Assembly (NCBI RefSeq): GCF_019670105.1
Contig: NZ_AP023032.1
Coordinates: 2,846,972 to 2,910,971 of the forward strand
DNA length: 64,000 bases
Direction: 5' to 3'
DNA from: Agarivorans albus
GTDB taxonomy: Bacteria > Pseudomonadota > Gammaproteobacteria > Enterobacterales > Celerinatantimonadaceae
The notes under the pieces are model-generated. The model searched no databases. It was not told where the DNA came from and saw nothing but the letters and a program-made list of their open reading frames with translations. The translations under genes and the position numbers were made by a program. Of this stretch, positions 37,964-45,596 are shown piece after piece (the stretch's first letter is position 1; every line of letters starts with the position of its first letter).

Positions 37964-38700
37964 TCACTTAATACCTCATTTTGCGAGCAGATTCTAAAAT
38001 CATCACTCAGCATTCTTTGAACCTCTTCAATTGAATTCCACATCAGTACATCGATGATGGACAAGCCAGGAACAAATTGATTTCTCCTTTGGCTATAAGC
38101 TTTGAGTTCCGGCCGCAGAAATTTCAACTGAATATTGTGTTCATCAAACTCCTGTTGCTTGAAAATAACAGCACCGCCACAAGGGTTAATATACTCATCT
38201 GCGCCATAATGCTTTGCAATTTCCAAAGCCCATTGCCCCGCATGCTCTACACTATCAATTGGCATATTTTCTTTAGATTGCACCACTAAAGGGGTTGATA
38301 TTCCAAGATATTGATTGGTTGTTGCAAGGCTGTGAGCAAGTAAGTCGCCTAGAGAATCTGTTTCCAATGCCAGGCACTCGTCTAATAGCTCCATAGAAGC
38401 CTTGAAATATGGCGCTTTTTTACGCCAGTAATCAAATTTGCCTCTAATCTGTTTTTTCCATTTTGCGTCATTATGTATAGATAAAGTATTAATATAATCA
38501 AATTGACCACGTTTACTCAGCGGAACAGTAATAAACTGCCACTGCTTACTCTCATCTGGATGTAAAATACGATTTCGGTTTACCCACCCTTTATCAATAA
38601 ATTGAACTTGATCGAAAATCACCCATATATCCACATGAGCCATTAACTGAAAGTAACCAAGATAAGGAAGAAAATAGGGTTGCATGATCCCAATTTTCAT
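37960..38700 (-). CDS. WbqC-like family protein
   Basis: A 246-residue protein starting MKIGIMQPYFLPYLGYFQL, followed by FDQVQFIDKGWVNRNRI, both hallmarks of the WbqC family found in O-antigen and glycan loci. The biochemical role is not well established; an acyl- or aminoacyl-transfer role has been suggested from context. ATG 38700 is chosen because GGAG lies 6 bases upstream; the alternative at 38724 overlaps that site. First gene of the minus-strand accessory set. Confidence 0.8.
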   Translation of the reverse strand: MKIGIMQPYFLPYLGYFQLMAHVDIWVIFDQVQFIDKGWVNRNRILHPDESKQWQFITVPLSKRGQFDYINTLSIHNDAKWKKQIRGKFDYWRKKAPYFKASMELLDECLALETDSLGDLLAHSLATTNQYLGISTPLVVQSKENMPIDSVEHAGQWALEIAKHYGADEYINPCGGAVIFKQQEFDEHNIQLKFLRPELKAYSQRRNQFVPGLSIIDVLMWNSIEEVQRMLSDDFRICSQNEVLSE

Positions 38701-38830
38701 CAAAAGCTCCTTTTTAAGAGACACAAAAATTAAATATAAAGAAAAAACACAGCAATAATTGAACCATCATTTTAAGCTAGTTACACTAAATTTTATAAAT
38801 CCTAGCATGCAAAAATATAAAGAGTGATAA

Positions 38831-40018
38831 ATGAAAAATTTAGCTCCTATCATGGTCTCAACGTATAGTCGCTTAAACCATCTAAAAGCAACTATTCAAG
38901 CACTGCAAAACAACAATCATGCAGTCGACACTCCTTTATATATTTTTTCGGATGCAGCGAAGCCTGGCGATGAAGAAGCAATTGCAAAAGTTCGTTCTTA
39001 CCTTACAACTATCAAAGGCTTTAAATCAGTCACCATTATTGAACGAAAAACCAACGGTAGAGTACAAAACAATCGACAAGGAATAGCCCAACTATTAAAG
39101 CAATACGGTAGGGTTATTTTTATAGAGGATGATATCTTCACTGCGCCAGGCTTTATTACATTCATGAATCAAACACTGGATCTCTATCAAGACTCACCTG
39201 ATATATTAAGTGTAAGTGGGTATATTCCAGAACTAGATACTGATAGCCACCATGTTGACGCTCTACTGCTTAAACGTTTTTCTGGCTGGGGAGTCGGTTT
39301 CTGGAGTGGAAAGTATGAACAAATAAAAGCCATTAGCTTAGATGATTTTGAGAAAATTAAAAATTCAAAAGAACAGACAAAGCGCTTAAATGAGCAATTT
39401 GGTGAAGATCTGTTTAATCGTTTTCGAGCGGAAGCTTTAGGCCACCTTGACGGCGTTGATACCCGAGCCTGCTATCTACAATTCGTTAAAAATATGTACA
39501 GTGTGCATCCTAAACGTTCATTGGTTCAAAATACCGGTAACGATGGTTCAGGAGTGCATAGCAGCATCAACGACAAGTATGAAGTTAAGCTTTGGGACAA
39601 AACCGAGAACTTTGTACTCCCTGCTAAACTAAATTCTACAGCGATTATCGACAATAAAGTTGCAAGCTTTTTTCGCCCAGACCATCGAGATTTAAACCCA
39701 ATGGTTATCACCAACATTATTGAACAGCTCAATCATAAAGGCATTAAGGACATCTGCCTTTGGGGCACAGATATAATGACGGACTTATTTCTGCAAGAGG
39801 CCACCAATTATAGCTTTAATATCCGATGCATTATGGATTCGTGGGCAGAAACGCAACAAACACACCGTGGTTACCCGCTCATTACTCCAAGCCAAGCTAT
39901 ACAGCAAGGAGAAGATAATTTTGTTATTTTGTCTTTCGCGTCTCGATTAAAAATGAAATCTATTGCTAAAAAACTTAGCCCAAACATCACTATCATCATT
40001 TATGAAGACAAACTGTAA
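38831..40018 (+). CDS. Glycosyltransferase with extra C-terminal domain
   Basis: A 395-residue protein. The N-terminal ~270 residues form a GT-A-like domain: PIMVSTYSRLNHLKATI, then the metal-binding IFIEDDIFTAPGF (Asp-Asp) and GWGVGFWSGKYE. Residues about 295-395 form a separate small Rossmann-like part (DICLWGTDIMTDLFLQ, NFVILSFASRLKMKSIA), resembling the regulator/sensor domains attached to some glycan enzymes. Divergent from the WbqC-like gene, isolated on its strand. Likely builds the accessory glycan; acceptor and donor unknown. Confidence 0.7.
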   Translation: MKNLAPIMVSTYSRLNHLKATIQALQNNNHAVDTPLYIFSDAAKPGDEEAIAKVRSYLTTIKGFKSVTIIERKTNGRVQNNRQGIAQLLKQYGRVIFIEDDIFTAPGFITFMNQTLDLYQDSPDILSVSGYIPELDTDSHHVDALLLKRFSGWGVGFWSGKYEQIKAISLDDFEKIKNSKEQTKRLNEQFGEDLFNRFRAEALGHLDGVDTRACYLQFVKNMYSVHPKRSLVQNTGNDGSGVHSSINDKYEVKLWDKTENFVLPAKLNSTAIIDNKVASFFRPDHRDLNPMVITNIIEQLNHKGIKDICLWGTDIMTDLFLQEATNYSFNIRCIMDSWAETQQTHRGYPLITPSQAIQQGEDNFVILSFASRLKMKSIAKKLSPNITIIIYEDKL

Positions 40019-40068
40019 ACCCAACAGTTATGGGTAACAGATTTCGTGACACCAACACTCGCTGTTTG

Positions 40069-40800
40069 CTAGGCGGTGCTACCAGCATCAACAGTAATGG
40101 TAGTGCCAGTAATTGCACTGGCCTCCGAACTCAATAAATAACACACTGCAGAAGCAGCTTGCTGTGGGCTAGCGAGGCTTTTCAATGGAGTTCGACGACG
40201 TATTTTATCTAGCTTGTCCCCTTCTAGTTTTTCTGTCATCTGGGTTTCTAGAAAGCCTGGTGCAACGCTATTGACGGTTATATTCGCTTTGCCTAACTCT
40301 CTAGCCAGTGAACCAGTAAAGCCTTGCAAGGCAGCTTTAGAAGCGGCATAAACACTAAGTCCATTAAACCCAGTATTGGCTATAATAGACGAAATATTAA
40401 TAATCCTTCCCTCCTGATTTAACAGCATTGGCCTGGTCAAGTATTTGGTCATCAATATTGGTGACTGAACGTTAAGGCGCATTACTTGGTCAATTTCGCT
40501 ATCGTGCATTGTCGCCAATATACCGTCATGGCCAACAGCGGCATTGTTAACAAGAGCGTAAGGGCGGCCAAATTGTTTAACGATATCCCGGCATAATTGT
40601 GGGATATTCGCTAAGTCAGCTAAATCGCACTGTAGCCAGTCTAGCTGTTGAGAGTAGAGATTAGCTAGCTCGATGAACCCATCACTATGTTTACGTGATA
40701 AGCCAAGCACCTTGTAGCCTTGCTTCAGTAAAGACTCACAAATAGCCAAACCAAGGCCTTGACTAGCGCCACTTACCACTACTAATTTACTATTATTCAT
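40069..40800 (-). CDS. Short-chain dehydrogenase/reductase (FabG-like)
   Basis: A 243-residue classical SDR: cofactor loop SGASQGLGLAI, NNAAVGHDG, catalytic Ser in NISSIIAN and YAASK (Tyr-x3-Lys), ending GTTITVDAGSTA. It resembles 3-ketoacyl-ACP reductases. It overlaps the AMP-ligase gene by 8 bases, and an ACP gene is next, so it may reduce an ACP-bound acyl group made for the sugar acyl decoration. Confidence 0.85.
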   Translation of the reverse strand: MNNSKLVVVSGASQGLGLAICESLLKQGYKVLGLSRKHSDGFIELANLYSQQLDWLQCDLADLANIPQLCRDIVKQFGRPYALVNNAAVGHDGILATMHDSEIDQVMRLNVQSPILMTKYLTRPMLLNQEGRIINISSIIANTGFNGLSVYAASKAALQGFTGSLARELGKANITVNSVAPGFLETQMTEKLEGDKLDKIRRRTPLKSLASPQQAASAVCYLLSSEASAITGTTITVDAGSTA

Positions 40801-42001
40801 TTCGTTTTACTTTACCTGTCAATGCTATATCAATGCTGTCTAGCCACCTGAAAAACATCGGTATTTGATAGCGTTGTAAGCTCCGATTACAGTGTTCAAG
40901 TATGTGCTGTTGAGCTAGTTTGGGATCTTTCTCTGTGCACACAATATCTGCAGCAACCAATTGCCCCATAATTGGATTTGACTTGGGGTAAACCCTTGCA
41001 TGAAGCACCAGAGGGCTTTGATGTAATACGTCTTCGATATATTCGGGATAAACTTTGTTACCACCAACATTTATCAAGCCGCTGCTGCGCCCTTGAAAAT
41101 AGACTCTACCCTCTTTGACAGCCACTTTATCACCGGTATTAACATACTCGTGTTCGGCGTTAACTTTTAGCAATAAACAATCATCACTATCAATGCTTAA
41201 CATTGGAAATCGCTTAGCGTTATTAAGCCAAGTTAGAGGAAACCCAGCTTGTCCGTCAGAAACCGCAAAACCCACCCCCAACTCAGAAGCTGCAAAAATA
41301 TGAGAGACTTTGGCTTTGGGGAATAGACCCGTTATTTGGTCTAACAAACTTTGTTCCGCAATTTCCCCGCCAAGGCTAACAAACTTTGGATGTAAGGAAT
41401 CAATACCTTCAGCCATCATAAAGCGCCGATAAATTGATGGAGTTGCAGAAATGGCATCCACACCGTTAGTAAGCATAATGTCTAACGATGTTTGCGGATT
41501 TGCATTAACGGCATCAACCAGTTTTGCACCGCTTAACAGGCTCTGCAACACAACTTGAATACCAGCAAATCGAGTCGCTTGATAAAGTAGCCCCCAACAT
41601 AGGTCATTTTGCACCTCTCCGGTAACAACTGCCCTACTTAACTGTTGCAAAGTATGTGCATTCCAGCTCGGTATCCCAGTTGTGCCAGAGCTGGCAAACC
41701 ACCACTTAGTTTCCTGCGAGTTATCGCTTTGCTTATCTGCATCAATCCTGCGTAACGCTTCCTCAGCATTTACCCCATCTGGTAACAGCAGCAGATGTGC
41801 AACGTGACCATCAAAAGCCAGCAACTCGGTGACAAACTGGTGAATATTCTCAAAACTAACCACAGTTTTATCGCGTGCAGGGCGAACTCTTCTTAATTCC
41901 TGCGCCGCGTTAATTAAGCTACGAAAACTGACATTTCCATCAAAACCAAGAGCGATGCGATCAGCAAATTCAGTCACTACTTGTTCAAGGTTTTTGTACA
42001 T
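40793..42001 (-). CDS. AMP-binding acyl ligase (ANL superfamily)
   Basis: A 402-residue short member of the acyl-CoA/ACP ligase family. The P-loop region is FASSGTTGIPSW, with the usual Lys missing; later motifs are YVNTGDKVAV, RSSGLINVGGNKVYPE and the C-terminal catalytic LTGKVKRNE. The N-terminal part is shorter than in most ANL enzymes. It shares one base with the ACP gene stop, suggesting it activates a small carboxylic acid and loads it onto that ACP. Substrate unknown. Confidence 0.8.
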   Translation of the reverse strand: MYKNLEQVVTEFADRIALGFDGNVSFRSLINAAQELRRVRPARDKTVVSFENIHQFVTELLAFDGHVAHLLLLPDGVNAEEALRRIDADKQSDNSQETKWWFASSGTTGIPSWNAHTLQQLSRAVVTGEVQNDLCWGLLYQATRFAGIQVVLQSLLSGAKLVDAVNANPQTSLDIMLTNGVDAISATPSIYRRFMMAEGIDSLHPKFVSLGGEIAEQSLLDQITGLFPKAKVSHIFAASELGVGFAVSDGQAGFPLTWLNNAKRFPMLSIDSDDCLLLKVNAEHEYVNTGDKVAVKEGRVYFQGRSSGLINVGGNKVYPEYIEDVLHQSPLVLHARVYPKSNPIMGQLVAADIVCTEKDPKLAQQHILEHCNRSLQRYQIPMFFRWLDSIDIALTGKVKRNE

Positions 42002-42252
42002 TATTTATTGGCGCTTTGCTGATAAATAGATAGAAATTCACCAAAAGTGCGAGGGTAAACCGCCATTTCCATTTCACTAAATGGGTCAAGACCTAGCTCT
42101 TCTTCTAATTGAGCAACTAACAATGCAAAACCCAATGAATCTAAACCGCTTTCTAATAACACAGTTTGATTATCAATATTTTCAATTAAGGTACAGCCAC
42201 AAAGTTGAGCTGCACTCTCGAAACACCCGCGAATACGTTGTTCTAAATTCAA
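42001..42252 (-). CDS. Acyl carrier protein
   Basis: An 83-residue acidic carrier protein with the phosphopantetheine site LESGLDSLGF (S39). It is not the housekeeping AcpP, whose sequence and setting differ. It lies 9 bases after pseH and is coupled to the AMP ligase, forming an acyl-loading cassette inside the Pse locus. The acyl group may be passed to the amino sugar by the neighbouring GNAT enzyme. Confidence 0.85.
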   Translation of the reverse strand: MNLEQRIRGCFESAAQLCGCTLIENIDNQTVLLESGLDSLGFALLVAQLEEELGLDPFSEMEMAVYPRTFGEFLSIYQQSANK

Positions 42253-42261
42253 AATTATTCC

Positions 42262-42921
42262 TTATAAAGTAAAACTAATATACTTTGCAGCTTCGGTAAT
42301 CTGTTTTGGCAATTTAGCTAACACTCTCTCACGCTGCGCCTGCCACCTTGAAACCGGATACCTAAAATCATGAAGCAAGCAGCTACTCTCGGTTTTGATA
42401 CCCTCTATATTAGTGCTAGCGTTAAGCTGGTACTCAAATACTTTTCGGAGTTTTAACACTGAGAGATTGGTCGACAATACTTCAGCTTTCAACTGGTCTA
42501 CAAATTGTTTCTGGTAGTTGGCGCTGTAGTCTAGGGCAGCTACCTCTAACAACAAACCAGAGCCAGGCCAAACATCTGTTTCACCAAGATAACAGCCCCA
42601 CTCAAGTAATCCGGGCCCGGCGATATCAAAATTAAGCACCCCAATAGGTCGATTATCTTGATAAAAAATAAAATAGTCGCAGTTTTTCTTTTCAGATAAA
42701 CCGGCAAACCAAGCTTGATGATTTTCAAATGAGATAAGCTCACTATTTCTCATCATATTACGAACGCGATCTTGATTGCGCCAGCCAAGTACCAACTCCA
42801 ATTGGCTAGATTCTATAGGACTAAATGTAGAACGGGGATAATGCTTGCTCAAAAAAAGGGTTCCATGATTACGGTTGTTTGTATAATACTTTTTTTGTTG
42901 GCCATATAGGAACAGCCACAC
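42262..42921 (-). CDS. pseH: GNAT acyltransferase, PseH-like
   Basis: Up to 219 residues. From about residue 32 (FSPIESSQLELVLGWRNQD) it matches PseH, which acylates the 4-amino group of the UDP-sugar in pseudaminic acid synthesis; PIGVLNFDIAGPG is the GNAT core. The N-terminus is odd: the only start with an upstream ribosome-binding site (AGGTGA, about 11 bases) is GTG 42921, which adds about 30 residues. An ATG at 42865-42867 is out of frame and leads into a run of seven T; one more T would join it to this frame. The adjacent ACP cassette suggests that the acyl donor may not be acetyl-CoA. Confidence 0.75.
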   Translation of the reverse strand: MWLFLYGQQKKYYTNNRNHGTLFLSKHYPRSTFSPIESSQLELVLGWRNQDRVRNMMRNSELISFENHQAWFAGLSEKKNCDYFIFYQDNRPIGVLNFDIAGPGLLEWGCYLGETDVWPGSGLLLEVAALDYSANYQKQFVDQLKAEVLSTNLSVLKLRKVFEYQLNASTNIEGIKTESSCLLHDFRYPVSRWQAQRERVLAKLPKQITEAAKYISFTL

Positions 42922-42944
42922 AAAATCTGAATCACCTTTTGCCG

Positions 42945-43940
42945 CTAAACTTGCCTAATATCACGATTGCTTCGACTGATCCTTTCCATCGCAGTGATAA
43001 TTCGCTTAGGGCCGTATACATCCACAGTTTGTTTTGCAAAATTATGCATTTGTGATAAATCACTAGCCAACAAACAATCGAGCTTATCACTAAGTTGTTG
43101 CTTTGCTGAGCCCACGCGAATATCAAAGGCAAGACACCAGCCAGAAGCTTCAAGCTCGCAGGCGGCTGTAACTTGGTTATCGGCCACAATCGCAAATACT
43201 GAAGGTACGCCTTGGCTAGCGAGTTCAAACATAGTTGAGCCAGCGGCTCCCATAGCAATCTTAGCTCTCCCCATTAAATTCGCCATTTCTTTGGCGCTAA
43301 GGTTGCGATGTAGCGTAACCTTAGCAAGATTGGTGTTATTAAGATTGATATTCATCGCATCGGTCACAACTAAGTGAATATCGGTAAAGCCTGCACTGAT
43401 GAGCGCTTCAACGGCATCCCAACTTAGGTTGGCTACGTCTGCCCCACCAAAACTAACTAACGCAATTTTTCGCTCGGAATAGTTTAAAAAGCCTTGTTCA
43501 AATTCTGAACGAAGTAAAACGTAGGGCAAACCTAGAAGTAACTCTGCGCGTGGGAAGGTTTCACAATAAAACGCTTTAAAAGCTTCTCCGTTAGGACTAA
43601 CCAACAGCTGACTATCTAGTTGATAGGCTTGTTGTAAATCATCAATATGAGCAAGCTGATCTGCAACACGATTAAATATCTCACATTGTTGTTGTGTAAA
43701 ATGGTAGCCGTCGATAAACAACCACTCTGGCTTATTTATTAACGATTGATTAAGCAGTTGCTGTTCACTATCGACATAGTTGAGCTCTACGCTTGTTGGT
43801 AAGTTAATGGTTATACGGCTAGTGGTGAACAGCTTCACTTTCCAGCCTCTTGCTGTGGCAGCACTAGCCAAGGCAGACATTCTTACCAAATGACCAAAGC
43901 CAATAGATGGGTTGGCATCAAGCCTAATCCACAATTCCAT
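42945..43940 (-). CDS. pseG: UDP-2,4-diacetamido-trideoxy-altrose hydrolase PseG
   Basis: A 331-residue GT-B-fold hydrolase that removes UDP in pseudaminic acid synthesis. The start WIRLDANPSIGFGHLVRMSA contains the conserved Gly-x-Gly-His motif; AKIAMGAAGSTMFELASQGV binds the nucleotide. It begins immediately after pseI and is followed by pseH. The order pseI-pseG-pseH is common. Confidence 0.92.
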   Translation of the reverse strand: MELWIRLDANPSIGFGHLVRMSALASAATARGWKVKLFTTSRITINLPTSVELNYVDSEQQLLNQSLINKPEWLFIDGYHFTQQQCEIFNRVADQLAHIDDLQQAYQLDSQLLVSPNGEAFKAFYCETFPRAELLLGLPYVLLRSEFEQGFLNYSERKIALVSFGGADVANLSWDAVEALISAGFTDIHLVVTDAMNINLNNTNLAKVTLHRNLSAKEMANLMGRAKIAMGAAGSTMFELASQGVPSVFAIVADNQVTAACELEASGWCLAFDIRVGSAKQQLSDKLDCLLASDLSQMHNFAKQTVDVYGPKRIITAMERISRSNRDIRQV

Positions 43941-44993
43941 TTAGGAAAATAACTCCCAGCTAAGCGGAGTACCTTTATCTAAATCTTTTATGGCTTTGCG
44001 CCCCTGCACCACTTCCCAGTATTTAGGTGGCATCCCTAAACCAGGTCTAACAATCTTTAGGTTTTGCGACGTTAATATATCACCGGCTTTGATATCACAG
44101 CTGACATATATCGAGCGGCGGTACATCTTCGATTGTTCTTCCGCTGCGGTTCCACCGTAACGTACCTCACCTAAGGCCAGCTTGGCACTATTACATTCTG
44201 TAACTAAGCTCTTCAGCTCGCCAGGCTCTAGTGAAAAGGCGGCATCAACCCCTCCTGCATTACGGTCAAGTACGAAGTGTTTTTCAATAACACAAGCTCC
44301 CATGACCATACTGGCAACACTCACTCCTATACCTAAGGTATGATCAGACAGCCCTACCAAACAATCGAAGCTTTGCTGCATGTGCGGAATGGTGGCTAAG
44401 TTAGTATTTTGAGCCGATGCCGGATAAGTACTAGTGCACTTAAGTAAGATAATTTGTTGATTGCCCTGTGCACGAATAGTACGCATTGCTTCATCTATCT
44501 CCGCTAAGCTAGCCATGCCTGTCGACAGAATAATCGGTTTGCCAGTTTTCGCTATACACTCAATCAAAGGTAAATCGTTGTTCTCAAAAGATGCGATTTT
44601 GTAACAAGGCACATTAAGATCTTCCAACATATCTACTGCGTCTTTATCAAAAGGGGAACTAAAAGCAATCAGCCCTAGTGAATTTGCATAAGAAAATAGG
44701 GCTTCGTGCCATTCATACGGAGTAGCAGCCTCTGCGTATAACGAATGTAAATTTCGGCCTTGCCATAAATTGCTACCTTCGTTAATAACGAAACCTTCTT
44801 TATCTGTGTCTAAAGTCATACTATCAGCGGTATAACTTTGCAATTTTATCGCATCTACCCCAGCCTCTGCTGCTTGTTTAATCATTTCCTTGGCAATTGC
44901 AAAATCTTGCTGATGATTACCCGAAAGTTCGGCAATGATAAAAGGCTTATCTTCACTGGATATGGTTTTACCAGCAATCCTAATTACTTGCAT
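43941..44993 (-). CDS. pseI: Pseudaminic acid synthase PseI
   Basis: A 350-residue NeuB-type enzyme that condenses the trideoxy sugar with phosphoenolpyruvate. The TIM barrel shows AELSGNHQQDF, VDAIKLQSYTADSMTL, FSSPFDKDAVDML and LSTGMASLAEI; an antifreeze-like SAF domain closes the protein (SIYVSCDIKAGDIL). First gene of the leftward pse operon. Downstream order: pseG, pseH, ACP, ligase, SDR. Confidence 0.94.
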   Translation of the reverse strand: MQVIRIAGKTISSEDKPFIIAELSGNHQQDFAIAKEMIKQAAEAGVDAIKLQSYTADSMTLDTDKEGFVINEGSNLWQGRNLHSLYAEAATPYEWHEALFSYANSLGLIAFSSPFDKDAVDMLEDLNVPCYKIASFENNDLPLIECIAKTGKPIILSTGMASLAEIDEAMRTIRAQGNQQIILLKCTSTYPASAQNTNLATIPHMQQSFDCLVGLSDHTLGIGVSVASMVMGACVIEKHFVLDRNAGGVDAAFSLEPGELKSLVTECNSAKLALGEVRYGGTAAEEQSKMYRRSIYVSCDIKAGDILTSQNLKIVRPGLGMPPKYWEVVQGRKAIKDLDKGTPLSWELFS

Positions 44994-45078
44994 TGTTAAA
45001 ATCTTACGAAGGTTACTTTGCTAAGACACTAGCAAGAACCACACCCAAAAACATTACTTTTTTGACACATTTCGACAG

Positions 45079-45093
45079 TGGCGTCATTCTTGC
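45079..45093 (+). promoter_or_regulatory. Sigma54-type promoter of the hypothetical gene at 45152
   Basis: TGGCGTCattcTTGC has GG and GC ten bases apart, a full TTGC -12 box and TGGC in the -24 box. The predicted start near 45105 leaves a 47-base leader. Confidence 0.6.
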
Positions 45094-45151
45094 TTTTTAA
45101 TTCACTAAGCTTCGGTTAAGGTTAAATAAAGAAATTAAGAGGACACACCTA

Positions 45152-45553
45152 ATGGACGCAAAAGAGTTTACCGAGTTGATGCAGAACTCAGCTAAAGATG
45201 CCGTGCTTTTTGCAAAAGAAGAATATCAGATTGAGCTCGACTTTAGCTTAAACAGCATCGCTGATATCGACAAAATAATTGCTCAGTTAAGCATTCAAGC
45301 TCTAGATGATAAAGCGCTATTCACCTACTCCTTTTTACTCGGTTCTTATCTGGGCGAAGTATACATACAATCTTACAATGGGCATTGGCTTTATGAAGAA
45401 GAGACCGAAGATGAGCCACCGCAAACTTTTGTAGTAGATGGCGATAAGACTTTTGCTTTCCCCAGCAAAATATACCATTCGCTGGTAGGAACCGAAGAAC
45501 ACTCAATAAATGAATATTTTGAGAAAATAGCTGAACAAACGAGCGTTCAATAG
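45152..45553 (+). CDS. Hypothetical protein, probably in the flagellar regulon
   Basis: A 133-residue soluble acidic protein: helical N-terminus (MDAKEFTELMQNSAKDAV), a central helix with YSFLLGSYLGEVYIQSYNGHW and a C-terminal part with DGDKTFAFPSKIYHSL. The LGEV...W pattern recalls small DUF3806-like proteins, but I am not sure of the family. It is a lone plus-strand gene between pseI and maf, with AGAGGA before the ATG, a sigma54-type promoter upstream and a terminator downstream. That context suggests a flagellar or glycosylation accessory role. Confidence 0.6.
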   Translation: MDAKEFTELMQNSAKDAVLFAKEEYQIELDFSLNSIADIDKIIAQLSIQALDDKALFTYSFLLGSYLGEVYIQSYNGHWLYEEETEDEPPQTFVVDGDKTFAFPSKIYHSLVGTEEHSINEYFEKIAEQTSVQ

Positions 45554-45563
45554 AACAGAAGTT

Positions 45564-45594
45564 GAATAATCCGCCTTTACAAGGCGGATTATTC
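45564..45594. terminator. Bidirectional terminator between the hypothetical gene and maf
   Basis: A perfect 13-bp stem starting GAATAATCCGCCT with a 5-base loop, between convergent genes. Confidence 0.8.
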
Positions 45595-45596
45595 AC

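Noticed and set aside
42932-43258. 108-residue frame overlapping pseG on the same strand
   Set aside because: Out-of-frame shadow of pseG, with no independent start signal or recognisable domain.
44994-45050. GG-N10-GC pattern on the minus strand before pseI
   Set aside because: The -24 box matches at only a few positions (GGGTGTG); spacing alone is not enough.
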